From Hydractinia symbiolongicarpus (taxonomy: Eukaryota > Cnidaria > Hydrozoa > Anthoathecata > Hydractiniidae): a stretch of DNA of 64,000 nucleotides. The translations under genes and the position numbers were made by a program. Of this stretch, positions 12,201 to 24,409 are shown one piece after another. Under the pieces are notes generated by a model that was given only the letters and a program-made list of their open reading frames with translations, did not search any database and had not been told where the DNA came from. The stretch is taken from the NCBI RefSeq assembly GCF_029227915.1, contig NC_079885.1, positions 9,178,001-9,242,000 of the forward strand, given 5' to 3'. Every line of letters begins with the position of its first letter. Within the stretch, counting starts at the first letter, position 1.

Positions 12201-14433
12201 ACTTCTTACATGAGTTTTTTCTTCACTTTGTCAAATGGACTGAAGTTAAATTTCAAACTGGTTCAAGATTTCCATGCAAGCACTTCTCCCTGGAGTAAAA
12301 TCTTGAAAATCAATAAAAGAGAAGATTTGGCCCTCCACAGAACACCACATTAAATTAAAGTCAACCAATTGAAACATCGTGCAAACATTCACACTTTTTA
12401 CTGTGGTATGAAATTCCACTTTGTCTTTGATATCATATAAATGGTCTATTAACCAAAATCATTTTGATAAAACAGTGGTGTAATAAGATGCTCACCATTG
12501 AAACCAAAGAAATGTTTGTCCAACCTGAACCAGTAAAGAAAAGTATGTTATATAGTAGGTGTATTTTGGTGCATTAAAAACTTGTGTGATATTTTATTTT
12601 AGTTTATAGGTTTTTATATAAATTAATTTAAAAAAATACAGGAAATAGATTCTTTCCTTTACAAATAACCTTGTTTATGATTGTACCTTAAGCACAAAAT
12701 AGGAACACCCAATAAGTACAACACTACACTCTTTTTTTATAAGCATAGTGCATGTATCAGTATGTTAATGCAAAGTCTTATTTCAAACTTTGTTTGAACT
12801 AAAGCAAAGAGGATTTACCTGATACACAGAAAAGTACAAAGCCCAAAGAGTAAAAAAGACAACAGTATTCCTGCACCATGCAAATAATAATATGGATAAA
12901 GAGATGCAAGCTCCTAACAAACAAATAAGTTCCATTCCAGTTTCCACATCAAGACCAACGAATTTTGATAACCAAAGAAGTGTTGGTTTGTTTGTGAGCT
13001 GTTCTGATAATGGTGTAACATCTCCTTAAAAGATATCACAGAAGCATAACACTCTAGTGTGAAACATTGTGTGAGCCATTAGGAGATAGATTTTCATCTA
13101 TGACATGTACCAAACAATTTGCAAACACATAGTAAATAGTTATTTAATTACAAAGACAGATGAAAATTAGTATCAGGAAAAAAACATAGAATGACATATT
13201 GGTGTCATTATTTCAAGACTAAATGCATTAGTTAAAAATAGTTTGTTTGTTAATGTATCAGTGCCTATGAAACACCATCACAAACTACCCAGTGTTAAAA
13301 TTATAATAAATATCTAGAATCTTTTATATGTCACCTTCAACCTTAATGAAATCTTTTTCTATATATTGCCAACACAGACTAGCCTTTAAAAAAATTAACA
13401 AATTGTCAAGCAAAGCCCCAATTTTCAGGCTTAAGTTTTGCATCTTTAACAACCTTTAGCCATGACATGAAAATTACATGAACTTGTTACGGAAAAGTAA
13501 CAAAAATTTGAGATGGTTTTCAGGTGATTAAATTAAAGAAAATAAAGGTAATTATGACAATTAGTAAATTTGATAAGTAGATAATTAAGGTACTAGATTA
13601 GTAATTAGTTTTAAAAAAACTAAGGACAAAACCAGTAGTACCTTCCTTACAAATCTTGCAACTCAGTTTGCAATTTTTCAACATCCACGATGGATTATTT
13701 TCACACTCCCCTATTGATGCCCAGTAGTTACATTTTTCATGGTTGTCCCCACAAATATCTTAAAATAGATTTTAGTTTCAAAAAATGTGTCACGAAAAAA
13801 AAAAATCACAGAATTATTTTTTTAATTTCTATGTTTAAAATCAACGCTCATTTAAGACAACATTTTGTGCATTTTAAGATTACAAGATAAAAACCAGTTA
13901 CTATAAACAAACACAAAAACTTGTTGCACTTTAGCTTTATTTTTAAGTTACTTTGGGGCACTTTTGCCCATGCACGTACAAACACGCCCTAAATAAAGAA
14001 CAGCCCATCATAATCTTCAATATGAATACTGCAACAAACATCTACAATGTTCTAGACTTACTAATACTACTTAACTTTAATAATCATTTTCAACTCTGCC
14101 CTGCCTAAAAAATTGAAAAGCTTTCTTCTTTAGTGTAGCCTTTAGAGAAGATAAAAAAATTGCAAATATACCTTCTTTTAACTGAAGATGAGCTGGCAAA
14201 ATTCCATTAATTCCATACAAACCTATTAAAAAAATATTATTATGACTAATTACACACTGAGCAGTTTTAACAATTTCAAACAAAAAACTTGTTAAATTCA
14301 CAAAATTGTAAAAACAAAACAAAACAAATCTTTTACCTGGTATTTGAAAATATAAAGATGAAAATGCAAAGAAATATATGGTACCCATGCACCACAGAAA
14401 GCATACTTGAGTGTTAACAGTTGATGGTACCAT
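290..14433 (-). CDS. LMF2: Lipase maturation factor 2 homologue, 15 exons, 3' end outside the window
   Basis: LMF proteins are multi-pass ER membrane proteins that help fold dimeric lipases and other secreted proteins. Exons in coding order: 14337-14433, 14172-14222, 12819-13024, 12496-12524, 10291-10368, 9908-10049, 7286-7359, 7066-7144, 5350-5470, 4982-5152, 4729-4834, 4233-4332, 1725-1840, 448-517, 290-344. All have GT-AG borders and consecutive phases match, giving about 498 residues. Family hallmarks in order: [13 protein letters not shown] and [10 protein letters not shown] near the N-terminus, [24 protein letters not shown] with [32 protein letters not shown], and [12 protein letters not shown] chose the ATG at 14433 because it sits about ten residues before the first membrane segment, as in LMF2. 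LMF2 is usually about 700 residues, so roughly 200 C-terminal residues are missing at the window edge. [14 protein letters not shown] favours LMF2 over LMF1. Confidence is high for the family and good for the borders. Confidence 0.93.
3295..3695 (+). repeat. Minisatellite, about 53-base unit, roughly 7 copies
   Basis: Degenerate tandem units of the form GGAGCTTAAACAACGCCATA then TTTTGTTCTAAAACCATCAA then AACGCAATCATAT. Unit starts recur near 3313, 3366, 3420, 3472, 3527, 3580, 3628 and 3684. It lies in LMF2 intron 12. Non-coding. Confidence 0.8.
5702..5875 (+). repeat. Dispersed repeat copy sharing the interior of the 11752-12103 element
   Basis: Shares TATTTAATTATGAT..., CTGTCAGTAATTTT and GCCAAAATGACACTTGTTTG...ATCCTAGG with 11886-12060. 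No TTAA-bounded termini are evident here, so it is probably a decayed or related element. Confidence 0.6.
6080..6921. mobile_element. TTAA-flanked non-autonomous element (MITE)
   Basis: Both ends carry TTAA, with a 17-base terminal inverted repeat inside it (GGGTACTGTAAGGGAAA on the left; GGTTACTGTAAGGGAAA read inward from the right, one mismatch). The element is about 840 bases, non-coding, and contains a poly-C tract near 6216-6230. TTAA duplication and short TIRs point to piggyBac-type mobilisation, which is inference. It lies in LMF2 intron 8. Confidence 0.75.
10085..10250. mobile_element. SINE-like conserved repeat (CATCATCAT...CATGCTAGCATGG core)
   Basis: CATCATCATCATTCATCATT is followed by TTAACGTCCGTTTTCCATGC, TAGCATGGGTTGGACGG and CTTCCAATCTGATCTAG. 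I recognise the TTAACGTCCG...TCCATGC-TAGCATGG-GTTGGACG core as a repeat common in several invertebrate genomes, with an internal palindrome CCATGCTAGCATGG. Its class name cannot be fixed from sequence alone. It fills most of the 241-base LMF2 intron 5 (10050-10290). Confidence 0.6.
10735..10885. repeat. Palindromic AT-rich repeat cluster (CGTATTTTTAAAAATACG)
   Basis: Units such as CGTATTTTTAAAAATATG, CGTATTTAAAAATACGCATA and CTAAAAATACGC alternate in both orientations. It can fold into several small hairpins. It lies in LMF2 intron 4. Confidence 0.55.
11232..11580 (+). repeat. Minisatellite, about 57-base unit, roughly 6 copies
   Basis: Tandem units read GAAGCTCTTAAGTTGCCGTA, TTTCGTTCTAAAATGACGAG, AAAACGTCCCTGC. 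It lies in LMF2 intron 4. The unit is alignable with the 3295-3695 minisatellite (GCC-A/G-TATTTTGTTCTAAAA-N-A...AAAAC core), so the two arrays are related. Confidence 0.8.
11752..12103. mobile_element. TTAA-flanked MITE, 352 bases
   Basis: Starts TTAA-AGGGAACCGAGGTATAAA and ends with the near-exact reverse complement (AGGGAACCTGAGGTATAAA read inward) followed by TTAA. The inverted match continues through AATGAAGTTGGACTT / AATGATGTTGGACTT, about 36 bases with few differences. No coding capacity. It lies in LMF2 intron 4. Its inner part, around GCCAAAATGACACTTGTTTG, recurs elsewhere in the window. Confidence 0.8.
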
Positions 14434-16365
14434 TTTAAAATTTACTTTATACCATCTAGAAGTTGAAACAAAATTAATTAAAAAAAAAAGCAAATTTGTA
14501 CAATTGTCTATTTCACAAGACACATTTGCTTGTAGGGTATTTAGTAAGGCTGACAAACATGCACTCAGTTCAATACATGTAAATATACTTTAAGAGATTT
14601 ATATACAATATAATCAATAAACAAAGCAATATTTTCATGCAACATCTTTATCACATCAATTTAACAGAAAAATTATAAAAACACTAGTCAGTGGCCAGCG
14701 GAACAATCCATGGGTTCACCCTTTCTTTAAATACTGCATTTTGTGTGTCTGGCAACTGCAAGAACCATTTTGCACAGGGACATACACACGACAGCTATTA
14801 TTATTGAGATGGTATTTAATAAAAAAAGTATAGTTAAAAAACAAAGTAGTACGTTGCAATAAACATTTGATCTAAAGTATGTTGATAATGCTTGCATCCA
14901 ATTTCTGAAGGTTACTAGCTTTAGTTACTTATTTTAAGAGAAAAAAAACTTTTTTGCTACTGCAAAGAGTACAGAGTAGCAAATGTAATAAAAGATTGCA
15001 GAAAATAAATAAATATTGTAATGCTGATGATTCTAGCCACCTATCTAGTTACCTTTGACTGTGACAAGAAAAACAAACAAAAGTGGCCATAATATCAAGA
15101 GACTATAAAATTATAAATATATATTTAATATATATTTATATCTTACATATTAACATAAAAATTAACATCATAAAATAAAATAAAAATTATAAATGTAAAC
15201 AAAATATTTTTAACTTGAAAACTGAAAATTAAAAAAAAAGGTTAAAAATATTTCAAACGTTTTAATAAAAATATAAATTAAACATGGATTGGCAATTCAT
15301 GTTTGTGAGCTTGTGCTACATGGTTTTGCACTGTTGCTGTACAGACAACAAATAATATTTTTCAAGAAATGCATAACACCGTTATTAACACCTTATAACG
15401 CTGCTATTGAACAGCTAATCAGTTTAAAGAAGCAAGAGAAATTTTAACGCCGTTACATTTTTTACATTAATAAACCTCAGCGTTATAACGCATATTTTAA
15501 CGCCGTTAATATGTCAAATAAACTTAAAACCCAAACGGTTGATAATCGCAAACCATGTCACATATACAATGTAAACAAACACAGAACTTGTAGTTTTTTA
15601 TTTGATTTTAGTTTCGAATTCAAAGCACTGGTAATATAGACCTTGTATACCTTTAAATAAGAAAAATAACCTGAAAGTAAAATGCTTTTCATTATTCTTA
15701 TTACTCTGTCTGCTTTATAATATATCAGTTTGATAAGACTTGATAAAGAAAATGCTTTGTCTTACATACAAAGTTCCAGCACTTACTTGATTATAATTTA
15801 TTACACTAACATACTCACATAATTTATTAAGATATGAGTTCATTCATGGTCCTGATATTTTTAATAGAAAATACAGGATGCAGCTATTATTTTGTAAATA
15901 ATGGAGTATGGAGATCTTCTAATTCAATTCAATTTATTTGCCATTTGTCTGTTTCACATTGACAAACTTGTATTTTACTTCAGTAATTTATATTTTGTGA
16001 TGCACAAAAAACAATAGTTAAATTCAGAAAACAAATAAGAGCAACACTTTAGTAAAATTTACATTCAGCGTAAAAAAAACAAAAACATTTTCATGAATAT
16101 TTGACAATGTGAATATAGAATTTTTGTTAACACACATTCGCCTTGGAATTAGAAAAGCTGGTATTTTAAAGTTGTATTGTTCTTGATAAGCATTTTTTTG
16201 ATTTGATTGTCTGGTTAGTTGACCAGAGCCCTGCACAATATTTTTTTCTGGACTAAAGTACAGACATAACTAGCAAAACTCTAAACAAGATACTTGACAA
16301 TGAATAAACTTTCAAGGACTTAACATACTGACGAAAAAATTGTCAACCACTCAAACACAACAACA
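14434..16365. other. Intergenic: LMF2 upstream region and the CEP290-like 3' flank
   Basis: No coding exon seen. It presumably holds the LMF2 promoter (no TATA box can be singled out in such AT-rich DNA) and the 3' UTR of the CEP290-like gene. The first minus-strand AATAAA downstream of that stop is at 15933-15938. Two palindromic TTAACGCCGTTA blocks occur near 15446 and 15492, possibly ends of a decayed element. Confidence 0.5.
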
Positions 16366-19300
16366 TTACTTTCGCATAGTACTACTTGTTCTTTTTTTTC
16401 TATTTGGTAAGAATGCGAATGTTGAATCATAATTCACTCCAAATTGTTTACATAGACGCTTAATTGCTTTTTCATACTCTGTGTTGAGTTTGGCTGATTG
16501 TTGAAGAGCATATTTCAAATCTTCTATTTCTTCAAAGAAACTCTAAAACGTTTGATATAATTCAAATACAACAGTAAATAAAGACAAACACAGAAAAAAA
16601 AAACGATAAAACAAAACATAAGCAAAACACTTACATTGTCTAAACCTTTTAGCTCATCTAAAACAGAACAGCATATCATAATTCATACATAAAATACTAA
16701 ATTTATTTTACCACGTAAAAAACAAAGAGATCACCTTTTAGTTTTCTGTTTTGGAATTCAAGTTTCTGATTCTGTTTTTTTAGGCTTGATAAATTATCAG
16801 GTTCTAAAAAACACGTATGTACAATTCTACATTTTTATTACAAATAAACTTTTAATACCAGTTTAATGTCCACTAAAACATTTTTTCTGATTTAATTTAA
16901 AAATTATAAAAACAGAAAAATAGAAAAAGGTTTTGCTGATTCACTTCAACAAAATTATGATACGAAACGTGAGGGGTATAAATGCTAGTTTCAATTAAGT
17001 ATTAGAACAAAATCACAAAAAACTAGCCTTTTCTTTTTTCTTTAACTTGTGAGACTGCTATTTGTAGCTGTTCCTCTTTGTCTGACAATTGCTTTGTTAA
17101 GAAATCAACTTGCTGGTTGCCATTGAAAAGATTATTTTGTAGTTTCTTGTTTTCTTCCTGAACAAAAGTTGTAATTGTTAGTGTTCTTAGATATTTGTGC
17201 TAGCAGTTAAAGCTTTAGAGCTACATTGTCATAACACACACACAACAATTCTGTGTGGATAAACTTGCACATAACATTTTTTATTTTACATAATTTGGCT
17301 GAGTCAGCTACACAAATAAACATATTACCTAACATTTTACAGACTTCGTTTAAAATATACAACAATAGTAAACAAAACATTTATTACAAAATAGAGTTTA
17401 TTTTCCAAAAACCATTTCAACTAGCTAGGAAATGTAAAGAACTAGAAATAAATTTATTTCTATTTTGCTGCATGATCTTGTTTGCAAATTACTTCATATT
17501 TCAAAGCTCAACAATTGCAAAATCTATTATCTCAATGAAAATCAAGTCCACCATCCGACCCTTATTCTGACTCCGACAAAGTTATTAAAAGGTATGATTG
17601 AAGAGTCAAGGCAGTAAACAAATCAGCAAGTCACGTTTATAAAGTATTAAATAACTAGTTGTCAACCATGAGAAAATTTACAGGTCGCCCGTCCTTTATA
17701 TATCACATTTCGTGTTTCAAACAAACAGACAAAAAAGACAAACAACGGCTATTATTATAGTAAAAAAGAAGAATAAGATCAAAACAGAAATTGAGTGATG
17801 CTCGTCAAGATTTTCAAAAACTAATCTGTGATTATTAACTTTCCTGTAAGACAACTATTAATTTGACATCATTGTGGTAATGTTACAATGTTTATGAGAA
17901 GATCAACAGGAGTATGGTGGCATAAATGGATGATGATTGTTTCATCAAAGCGTACTTTTTTAACCATATTTTATCAAGTTTTATTCCAAATTTTTTTAAA
18001 CATTGTCCTTTCTAAATTGATCTTTGTACAAAAATCCATCAAAAATAAATGATACAAAAAATATAGACTTTTCTAATGACTGATCAATATTTTAAAATTA
18101 AAAAAAAAAAATTAAATGTAACTTATAAAAAATGTTAAGTGTTGCATTCATTACCTCCAATTTTCGTATCTTTTTTAGGTTATTGTTATTTTGTTTTGTT
18201 TCTTTCTCAAACTGTCTGAGCAAGTTATTATGTGTTACCAGCAACCTGCATAAAAAACAAATTCTTAATAAGATGCATATCAGTTAGGTTTATTTTTCAT
18301 TAAAATTGATACAAAATTAAAAATAAATACAAAATACGAACTTTTCAACAGTGACATCTTTTCTGTCTTTCACTGGTGAAGGCTCCGGTTTTAAACGAAC
18401 AGGTTTCCGCAGGTTGGGTGGTGCACTATTACAAATAAAAATAAATGTCAACATAACTATTATAATGTCAACACTGATCAATATTTTATTTTTCATAGCT
18501 TGAAAGCTTATTTTATTTTGACCAAACTTAGAAAAGGCAGATCACGTAAAGTATAACAGGTAGGAATTTATTAACAATGCATAGTGACAATCTAGCTACC
18601 TCATCCATTTGCATCAAATCAATTTAAGTTGCACCAAGGCACTTCACATATCCAATAAATCAGTTCGATATGTGAATTATTAATTCACACAAATCTTTGG
18701 GCTTTTTTACATTTAATTAATTGATCTATGTATGAATTTAAATTCAGAAGAAATTTCCATTGATTGGTTCAGTTTTACGTGTTCAGTTATGTTAAATCTT
18801 AACTTTGATAAATTTTATCAAAAAATTATTTGTTGATATTCAATAAATGAGTTCACAAATTGTAAAAATTATTTTTGGTTTCTGACTGGTGATTTTTTTT
18901 TTGAAGAATTGAATTGAAATTTTTATGGATCATGTTTTTTACTATAGTTTAGGACTAAATTAATGCGTAAATAAGTTTCAATACATTGCATTATTTCTTT
19001 TAAAAGAACATTGGAAGCTTGGGCAAACAAAGATTTGCCTTCCCATGACTCTGGACCAATTCCAGGTAAATTAAGTTTAATTATATGTAAAAAATAATGT
19101 TATTTTGAAGATGAATTTCTTTGTATTCTTGTATAAATTCTTTCTTTTTTCTTTTGTTTTATTTTGCCATTTTAAATATTTTTTTAAAAAATAATATTGA
19201 AGCATGCTCACACAAGACAAGCTTCTTTGGCAGTTTGTTCGTCCACTTAATAAAGCTTTCGCATGCAAAAAGATGTCCTCAATTCTAAGAAATGAATAGC

Positions 19301-20048
19301 TGAGTAGTTTCACAAAAGGTTTGCCTAGTTTGCCTTATGACATTCTTATCTATGGGTTAAAATTTAAAGCTGTGAACATTGCTGGAACTTGTACTACCTT
19401 TTTTCTCATCAAAACAGCAGGGTCATATGTTGTGTACAGAGACAAAGATATTCTGTTATGTTTTTTCATAAATATGTTTTATAGGATTGCTCAAGCAAAC
19501 AAAATTATTGAAGTCTTGTTTTCTTATTGATTGGCCTGCATAATGATAGGTTATCATTTTTCCAAAAACTTAATAGTAATTAATTTATCATAAGCACAGA
19601 ATTCAAAGTTGAATAAAGTATATAAATCGCACCTTATACTGCTATATTCTTTCTCAATTTGCAATCTTGTAAATTTTTCTTGTACATCTAACATCTGTTT
19701 CTCCAACTCTTTGTATTTTCTTGTCAATTTAGAATACTTTTGCTGCAAAACTTCATTCTTTTCTGACAACTAAAAAAAAGGATAAGTCAAAAACAACAAA
19801 CAAAAAAAAATTACCAAATAATTAACTTTTAAGTTAATTAGATTATGGGATTACTATGAATTAAAACACCACTACCATATGGTGGTGAAGTTTTAATTAG
19901 AAAATTTAGTTTAGTTTAGTAGATGAGCAGGTGAGCAATCGCTTGTTACAATTAAGACAATCCAGTTAAACCCACAGGAACAAAATTAATTGTAAAGTAA
20001 TGTTTCACTCACAGCATTGCAAACATGAATCGGAGGGATATCCATCAT
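16366..20048 (-). CDS. Short coiled-coil protein resembling the C-terminus of CEP290
   Basis: Eight exons in coding order: 20013-20048, 19633-19769, 18342-18425, 18155-18245, 17028-17157, 16735-16803, 16635-16657, 16366-16542. Together they give 747 bases, or 248 residues plus a TAA stop. Phases match throughout. The intron after 17028 needs a GC donor (AAG|GCTAGT), and the donor at 18341 (GTTCGT) is weak. The protein begins MMDIPPIHVCNA, has heptad-rich, K/E/Q-rich coiled coil over most of its length, and a basic proline-rich patch (RKPVRLKPEPSPVKDR) around residues 60-80. The last 65 residues contain SFFEEIEDLKYALQQ followed by KRLCKQFGVNYDS. These match, from memory, the end of vertebrate CEP290 (FFEEIEDLKYN..., KKLSEQLGVELTS). 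CEP290 is a ciliary transition-zone protein of about 2,500 residues. An in-frame TAA two codons before the first ATG supports a true start, so this looks like a separate short protein. Function by similarity, at a centrosome or cilium base, is inference. Confidence 0.72.
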
Positions 20049-22123
20049 GATTTATTTTTTACACTACAGAAACAGCAAAATCAGTTAGTTAAATGTACTG
20101 TATAGAACGTGCAGCGTTCCATTTAAGAATTATAAAGTAATTTGTAAAAAGAATGAAAATTACAAGTGCAGGCAGTAAGCGATTGGATTCCTAAGCTTTT
20201 TAAAAACAAACAGACAGCAAGTATATGTAACATTTACCAAAGGCTTTGGTTATCTCTCATGCTGGATACAAGTGAAGATAGTAAAACTTGTAAACCCTGA
20301 ACCTGAGAACTCTCTCTGTCTTAATTTTCTTGTCACTGATAGTCGAAATAATGTTAAATTAAGTTTTGATCCTATGAGCATAAAATATAGAAAAAACATT
20401 TACAACATAACTGCCCTCTAAAGATAATTTTTTCTTAAATAATTTAACAAAAGTAAAACTGTATACCTGACAATATTAGAAAACTGAATCGTAATAGAAA
20501 AGCAGACTAGCAAAATGTCTTACAATTATTGTAAATCACTGTCAAACCAAGGCAAGCTTAAGAACTAACAAGCGCAACGTCTACGGACCTAACTGGATTT
20601 AAAATCAATAATCCAATCCTTATGTGGTTCAAAAAATCCATATTTTTTAAAACTTAATCTGCCATTATAGAGCTGGAAAAAAATTCGCCAAAAAAATGAC
20701 CTCCTGACATCTAAGGGTCAATTGTTCTCTATCTTTGTGCAAAAAGCCAGAAAAAACTTATCACCAATCCAATCATAAGAAATATTGCGCATAAATCCAC
20801 TAATTTTGAGCTGATAACTTTTCTAAAAAAACTGACTTTTCTACATTCAAAGGTCTATTGCTCTTTATCTTTGTGCAAAGTAAGCGAAAAGCAATGATCC
20901 AACTTTGAGAGAAGCTGATAACGGACAGATTCAAAGATATACAGACGGACACAAAAAAATTAACATTAGGCAACTGTTTCCAGAAATCTGAGACCTTGCT
21001 CTAGTTAACTTTTTTTCTATGGATTAGCAAAATTATTTTGTTTACAAAGTTGAAGGGATCACGAGGTGCTGTTACAAGTTGGTCTCAACTGAAAAATTGG
21101 CATGAAAATTTCTAAATGATATACAGTAAAACTGCTTGTGACTCCAGATAAAGCTTTTTAAACATCAACTTTTCTTTTTATGTTAAAAATTTTCATACTA
21201 GCTCCAGTCTCTCATACATGCTCAAAAAAAGCCGAAAAGATTACAACAACAAAAAAGCAAATGTTTTCCAGAGTATAGTTCAGTTGCCTCCTACAGCAAT
21301 GCACAAAGAAACTCCAAGTGAAAAATCAATTAACTTATTTTGAGCTTCAACTGCATCATTAAAAACAATTTGTCACCATTTATGGATAAATTAAATAATT
21401 GCAAAAAACTGAAATATATATACTTAACAAAATGCTGTTTTTTTGCAGGTAAAATTTAGAACTCAGACGCTAGGTTCCTGTGTTTGGGGTTCAGAACGTC
21501 CCCCACTTGTATCCAGCATAAAAAAATGCAACCGCACATGCCATAAAATATTCTGAAATTAGTTATGGTGTACAAACTAAAGAATAAATAGTTAAATATA
21601 AAGAAATCTAAGTGAGCGATAAATTGCTCAAATATTTCTTATGTCTGGGCTTGTGCCATGTGATCACATACATCTTCTGACCGAGCCTGATAAAAATATT
21701 ATGTAACAGGTCGCGTGCCACAAAAAACACTGTAGCTAGTCTGAAATTTTAACGAACAAGAAGATTGAAGTGTTTGTCAAGGTGGCAGGATAAACTTGTA
21801 AAGTACCTCTGGATCCCCTTAACCATCATTTTTTGTTTAAATGCTAAAACAATGTTGTGTTATAATTAAACTGTGAAGAAATTTCCTATTTCCTAAGAAA
21901 AAACATTATCAGTTTTAATACTGTTTTCAAATATATGCGCTATACCACCCCACTTTAACTATGCTGAGCTACAAGGTTAAATAAAATAGCAATGTACATT
22001 TCAGTTTGTTTTAAAAAATCTATAATTGCACCATACTTGTATAATGCAAGCATAGATTGTATAACAAAACAAACTGTGTTTTTACAAAGTTATTTTAACT
22101 TAAAAGCAGGATATCTACAATAC
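20049..22123. other. Intergenic between the CEP290-like gene and TDP2
   Basis: No coding exon is supported. A possible 5' UTR acceptor (TTTCTGTAG) lies just upstream of the 20048 ATG on the minus strand. A direct internal duplication occurs at about 20708-20745 and 20840-20885 (AGGGTCAATTGTTCTCTATC and AAGGTCTATTGCTCTTTATC, both followed by TTTGTGCAAA), suggesting an old repeat. Confidence 0.5.
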
Positions 22124-22129
22124 TTTATT
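22124..22129 (-). promoter_or_regulatory. Polyadenylation signal AATAAA of the TDP2 gene
   Basis: Reading the minus strand, AATAAA occurs about 125 bases after the TDP2 stop codon, within GCAATAAAGTATTG. The position fits a short 3' untranslated region. No cleavage site can be proven without transcripts. Confidence 0.5.
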
Positions 22130-22253
22130 GCTGCACAGATTAAAATGTACAAGAACAAATGCAATAAATATAACCTCTGTAAAATTAGACAAGAAACAAA
22201 AGCATTCCTAAATATCATAAATAACACAACTGTTAAGAACAATTCCAAAAGGG

Positions 22254-23203
22254 CTATTCCCTGTAATTCAGTGTGGCCAAAATCCCAAAGTGGTCACTAG
22301 GGAATTTCCTACAAGCTTCAATCCGTTCCATTCCAACTAAGAGAAAACTTGTGCATTGAACTTCCTTATCTTCAGCTGCTTTAAAAAACATCCTGTCATA
22401 CCTTGCACGGGGTTGACTACTGCCTGCAAATTGGAGATTGTCATTTTGCATCAAATCCCAAGTAAACCTGACATTAGGCTTGCTGCCATTTACCACCCAT
22501 GAATCTAACACGCCTGCAGGTAAACCACCAAGCTCTTTTATTTCTTGCTCGCGTATGTTTAGATCTCCCGCAAATACAATAATTTCATTATCTGATGTAC
22601 TGGACATGCTGTCGAAACAAATTCGAAGTTGATTCTTTCGTTCAAACTTAGCTTCCTTTGTACTTTCTAAGTGTGTGGCCATGACTACAATAGTTTGTCC
22701 AAAAAAAACCAAACTACATTTAAGCAAATACCTTCCCATACTTGTTGAGGGATATTCAACTATATTCTTGTTTCTGAATGTCAAATTTTCATCTGTCTTT
22801 AGCATAACTATTGTATAGTAATGCGCAACTTGGTGAACAACAAATTCATAACTGTAACATAATTAAAGACCATGGTCAGAACTAACTGTCATTATCTGCT
22901 TCATTTATAAAAAAAACTTGAGCAGGAGATTCTGTAGTCAGCGGTGGAGATCAAGGTTATACTCTCTTAAAAAAATGACAAATGGGATCAAACAAAGAGC
23001 AAAAAAAGGAAAAATACAATATACCTAGGACAGAGAGCTTGAAGGACAGTCAAACTTTCATCAACAACTTCTTGAAGCATTATTACATCTGCCAAACTGT
23101 TATTTATTACTTCGCTAACAGCAATTGTTCTCACATCCAATTCCTCCTTATCAAGACCATCAATGTTCCAAGACAAAATCTTAAGTTCCCTGGAACGAGC
23201 CAT
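22254..23203 (-). CDS. TDP2: Tyrosyl-DNA phosphodiesterase 2 homologue without UBA domain
   Basis: TDP2 hydrolyses 5'-phosphotyrosyl links left on DNA by trapped topoisomerase II. Two exons, 23025-23203 and 22254-22851, join in phase (S60 is split) to give 258 residues and a stop. The whole protein is an endonuclease/exonuclease/phosphatase fold. Visible active-site blocks are LSWNIDGLD (Asn13), IMLQEV (Glu45), ATHLEST, FAGDLNIRE (Asp156), RFTWDLMQNDN and SDHFG (His247), corresponding to the four catalytic residues of vertebrate TDP2. The last block is SDHFG rather than the usual SDHWG. The ATG at 23203 lies about ten residues before the first strand. No N-terminal ubiquitin-binding UBA segment, present in vertebrate TDP2, is encoded here. 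An AG at the end of a T-rich run just before the ATG leaves room for an upstream exon that I could not find. The full catalytic domain makes an active enzyme likely. Confidence 0.92.
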
Positions 23204-24409
23204 TTTAACTAAAATGACAACATCAAAATATATAACCCATTAAAACTATTCACTCTGTATAGTGCAGGCCTGGCTGTAAGTTTTTTACCTGGTGTGCGGT
23301 GCATCGTGCACCAAAATTAATTCAGGTGCATGATCATTATAACGCACCTTAATTTTCCCAGGATGATGGTTTTAAACCTATCATTGATTAATTACAAAAA
23401 AGCGAAATATGAAGTCAGAGAACGATTTAAGAAAGCTTTGCAACTTTTATCTTTGACTTAATTATTTTATTTTAAAAGCCTATTTAATCGATTTTTTTAC
23501 TTGCGGCTGCACTAATTATTAAATATTGTTAAAAGAATAGGGCAATATTTATGTCTGTTCTGCCTGTAAGTGCAGTCTTGCAGAATTCTTTCATCTGTGC
23601 CTCGTAACCGTTCACCCTTGCATTAATTGAGAACGGTATGGCTGGATTTTTTTTGTAAGACCTAGTTACCAACAACGAAGGGGCCAAGCAATTGAGATTC
23701 ATGTCTATGTAGTTCTTTTAACTAAGCCTTTGTCAACGAAAAACAAAAACGAGCTGCGCCCATGTCCAATCAAACTGGAAATGCGATGGACAATTTGTCT
23801 GACCAACCATCATTTTGGTGCAACTAGGTGCAGAGTAAGGCAGGAAATTTGTCATAGCGTATCTGATTTTTGTAGTCGCGCAGTTTATCATGCACCTAGA
23901 TTACCACAGGAGCATTTGGAGGTGTAGGCACGTGATCACGTGTGTACATATTGTTAACAAATAACATTATTTAGACGTCAACAAAATAAAACAAATTGAC
24001 CTCAATAGCAATTTCAAAATTAGTGATGCCATTGCATTGCACTTATACCTTTAAGGCCAAATAACTTAGAAATGGGTGGCAACATCAGTTATTTTAACTC
24101 CACACAAATCAATAGGGGCCATATAAGACGAAAATTGGTTGATTGCCTCAATTTGGCCCAATTTATGTAGTTCAGGACAAGTGGACTAATGGTAAATAAA
24201 TAAATAAATAAATAAAAAAAATCTGCACCTTGGAAAAGAAAGAAAGAAAATATTTTTGCACAGTTTAAGTCATAATTGCCAGGGAAACTTGTAATTAATG
24301 GTAACCACTTAATTACACAACCTTCTACAGAAAGATAGGCATAAAATTGCAGAGTTCACATTCCAAACCTGAGTGACAACTTCTATGGTCATTTGTAACA
24401 ACAATCCAC

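Noticed and set aside
22438-22632. Plus-strand 64-codon open frame
   Set aside because: Antisense shadow of the TDP2 catalytic exon.
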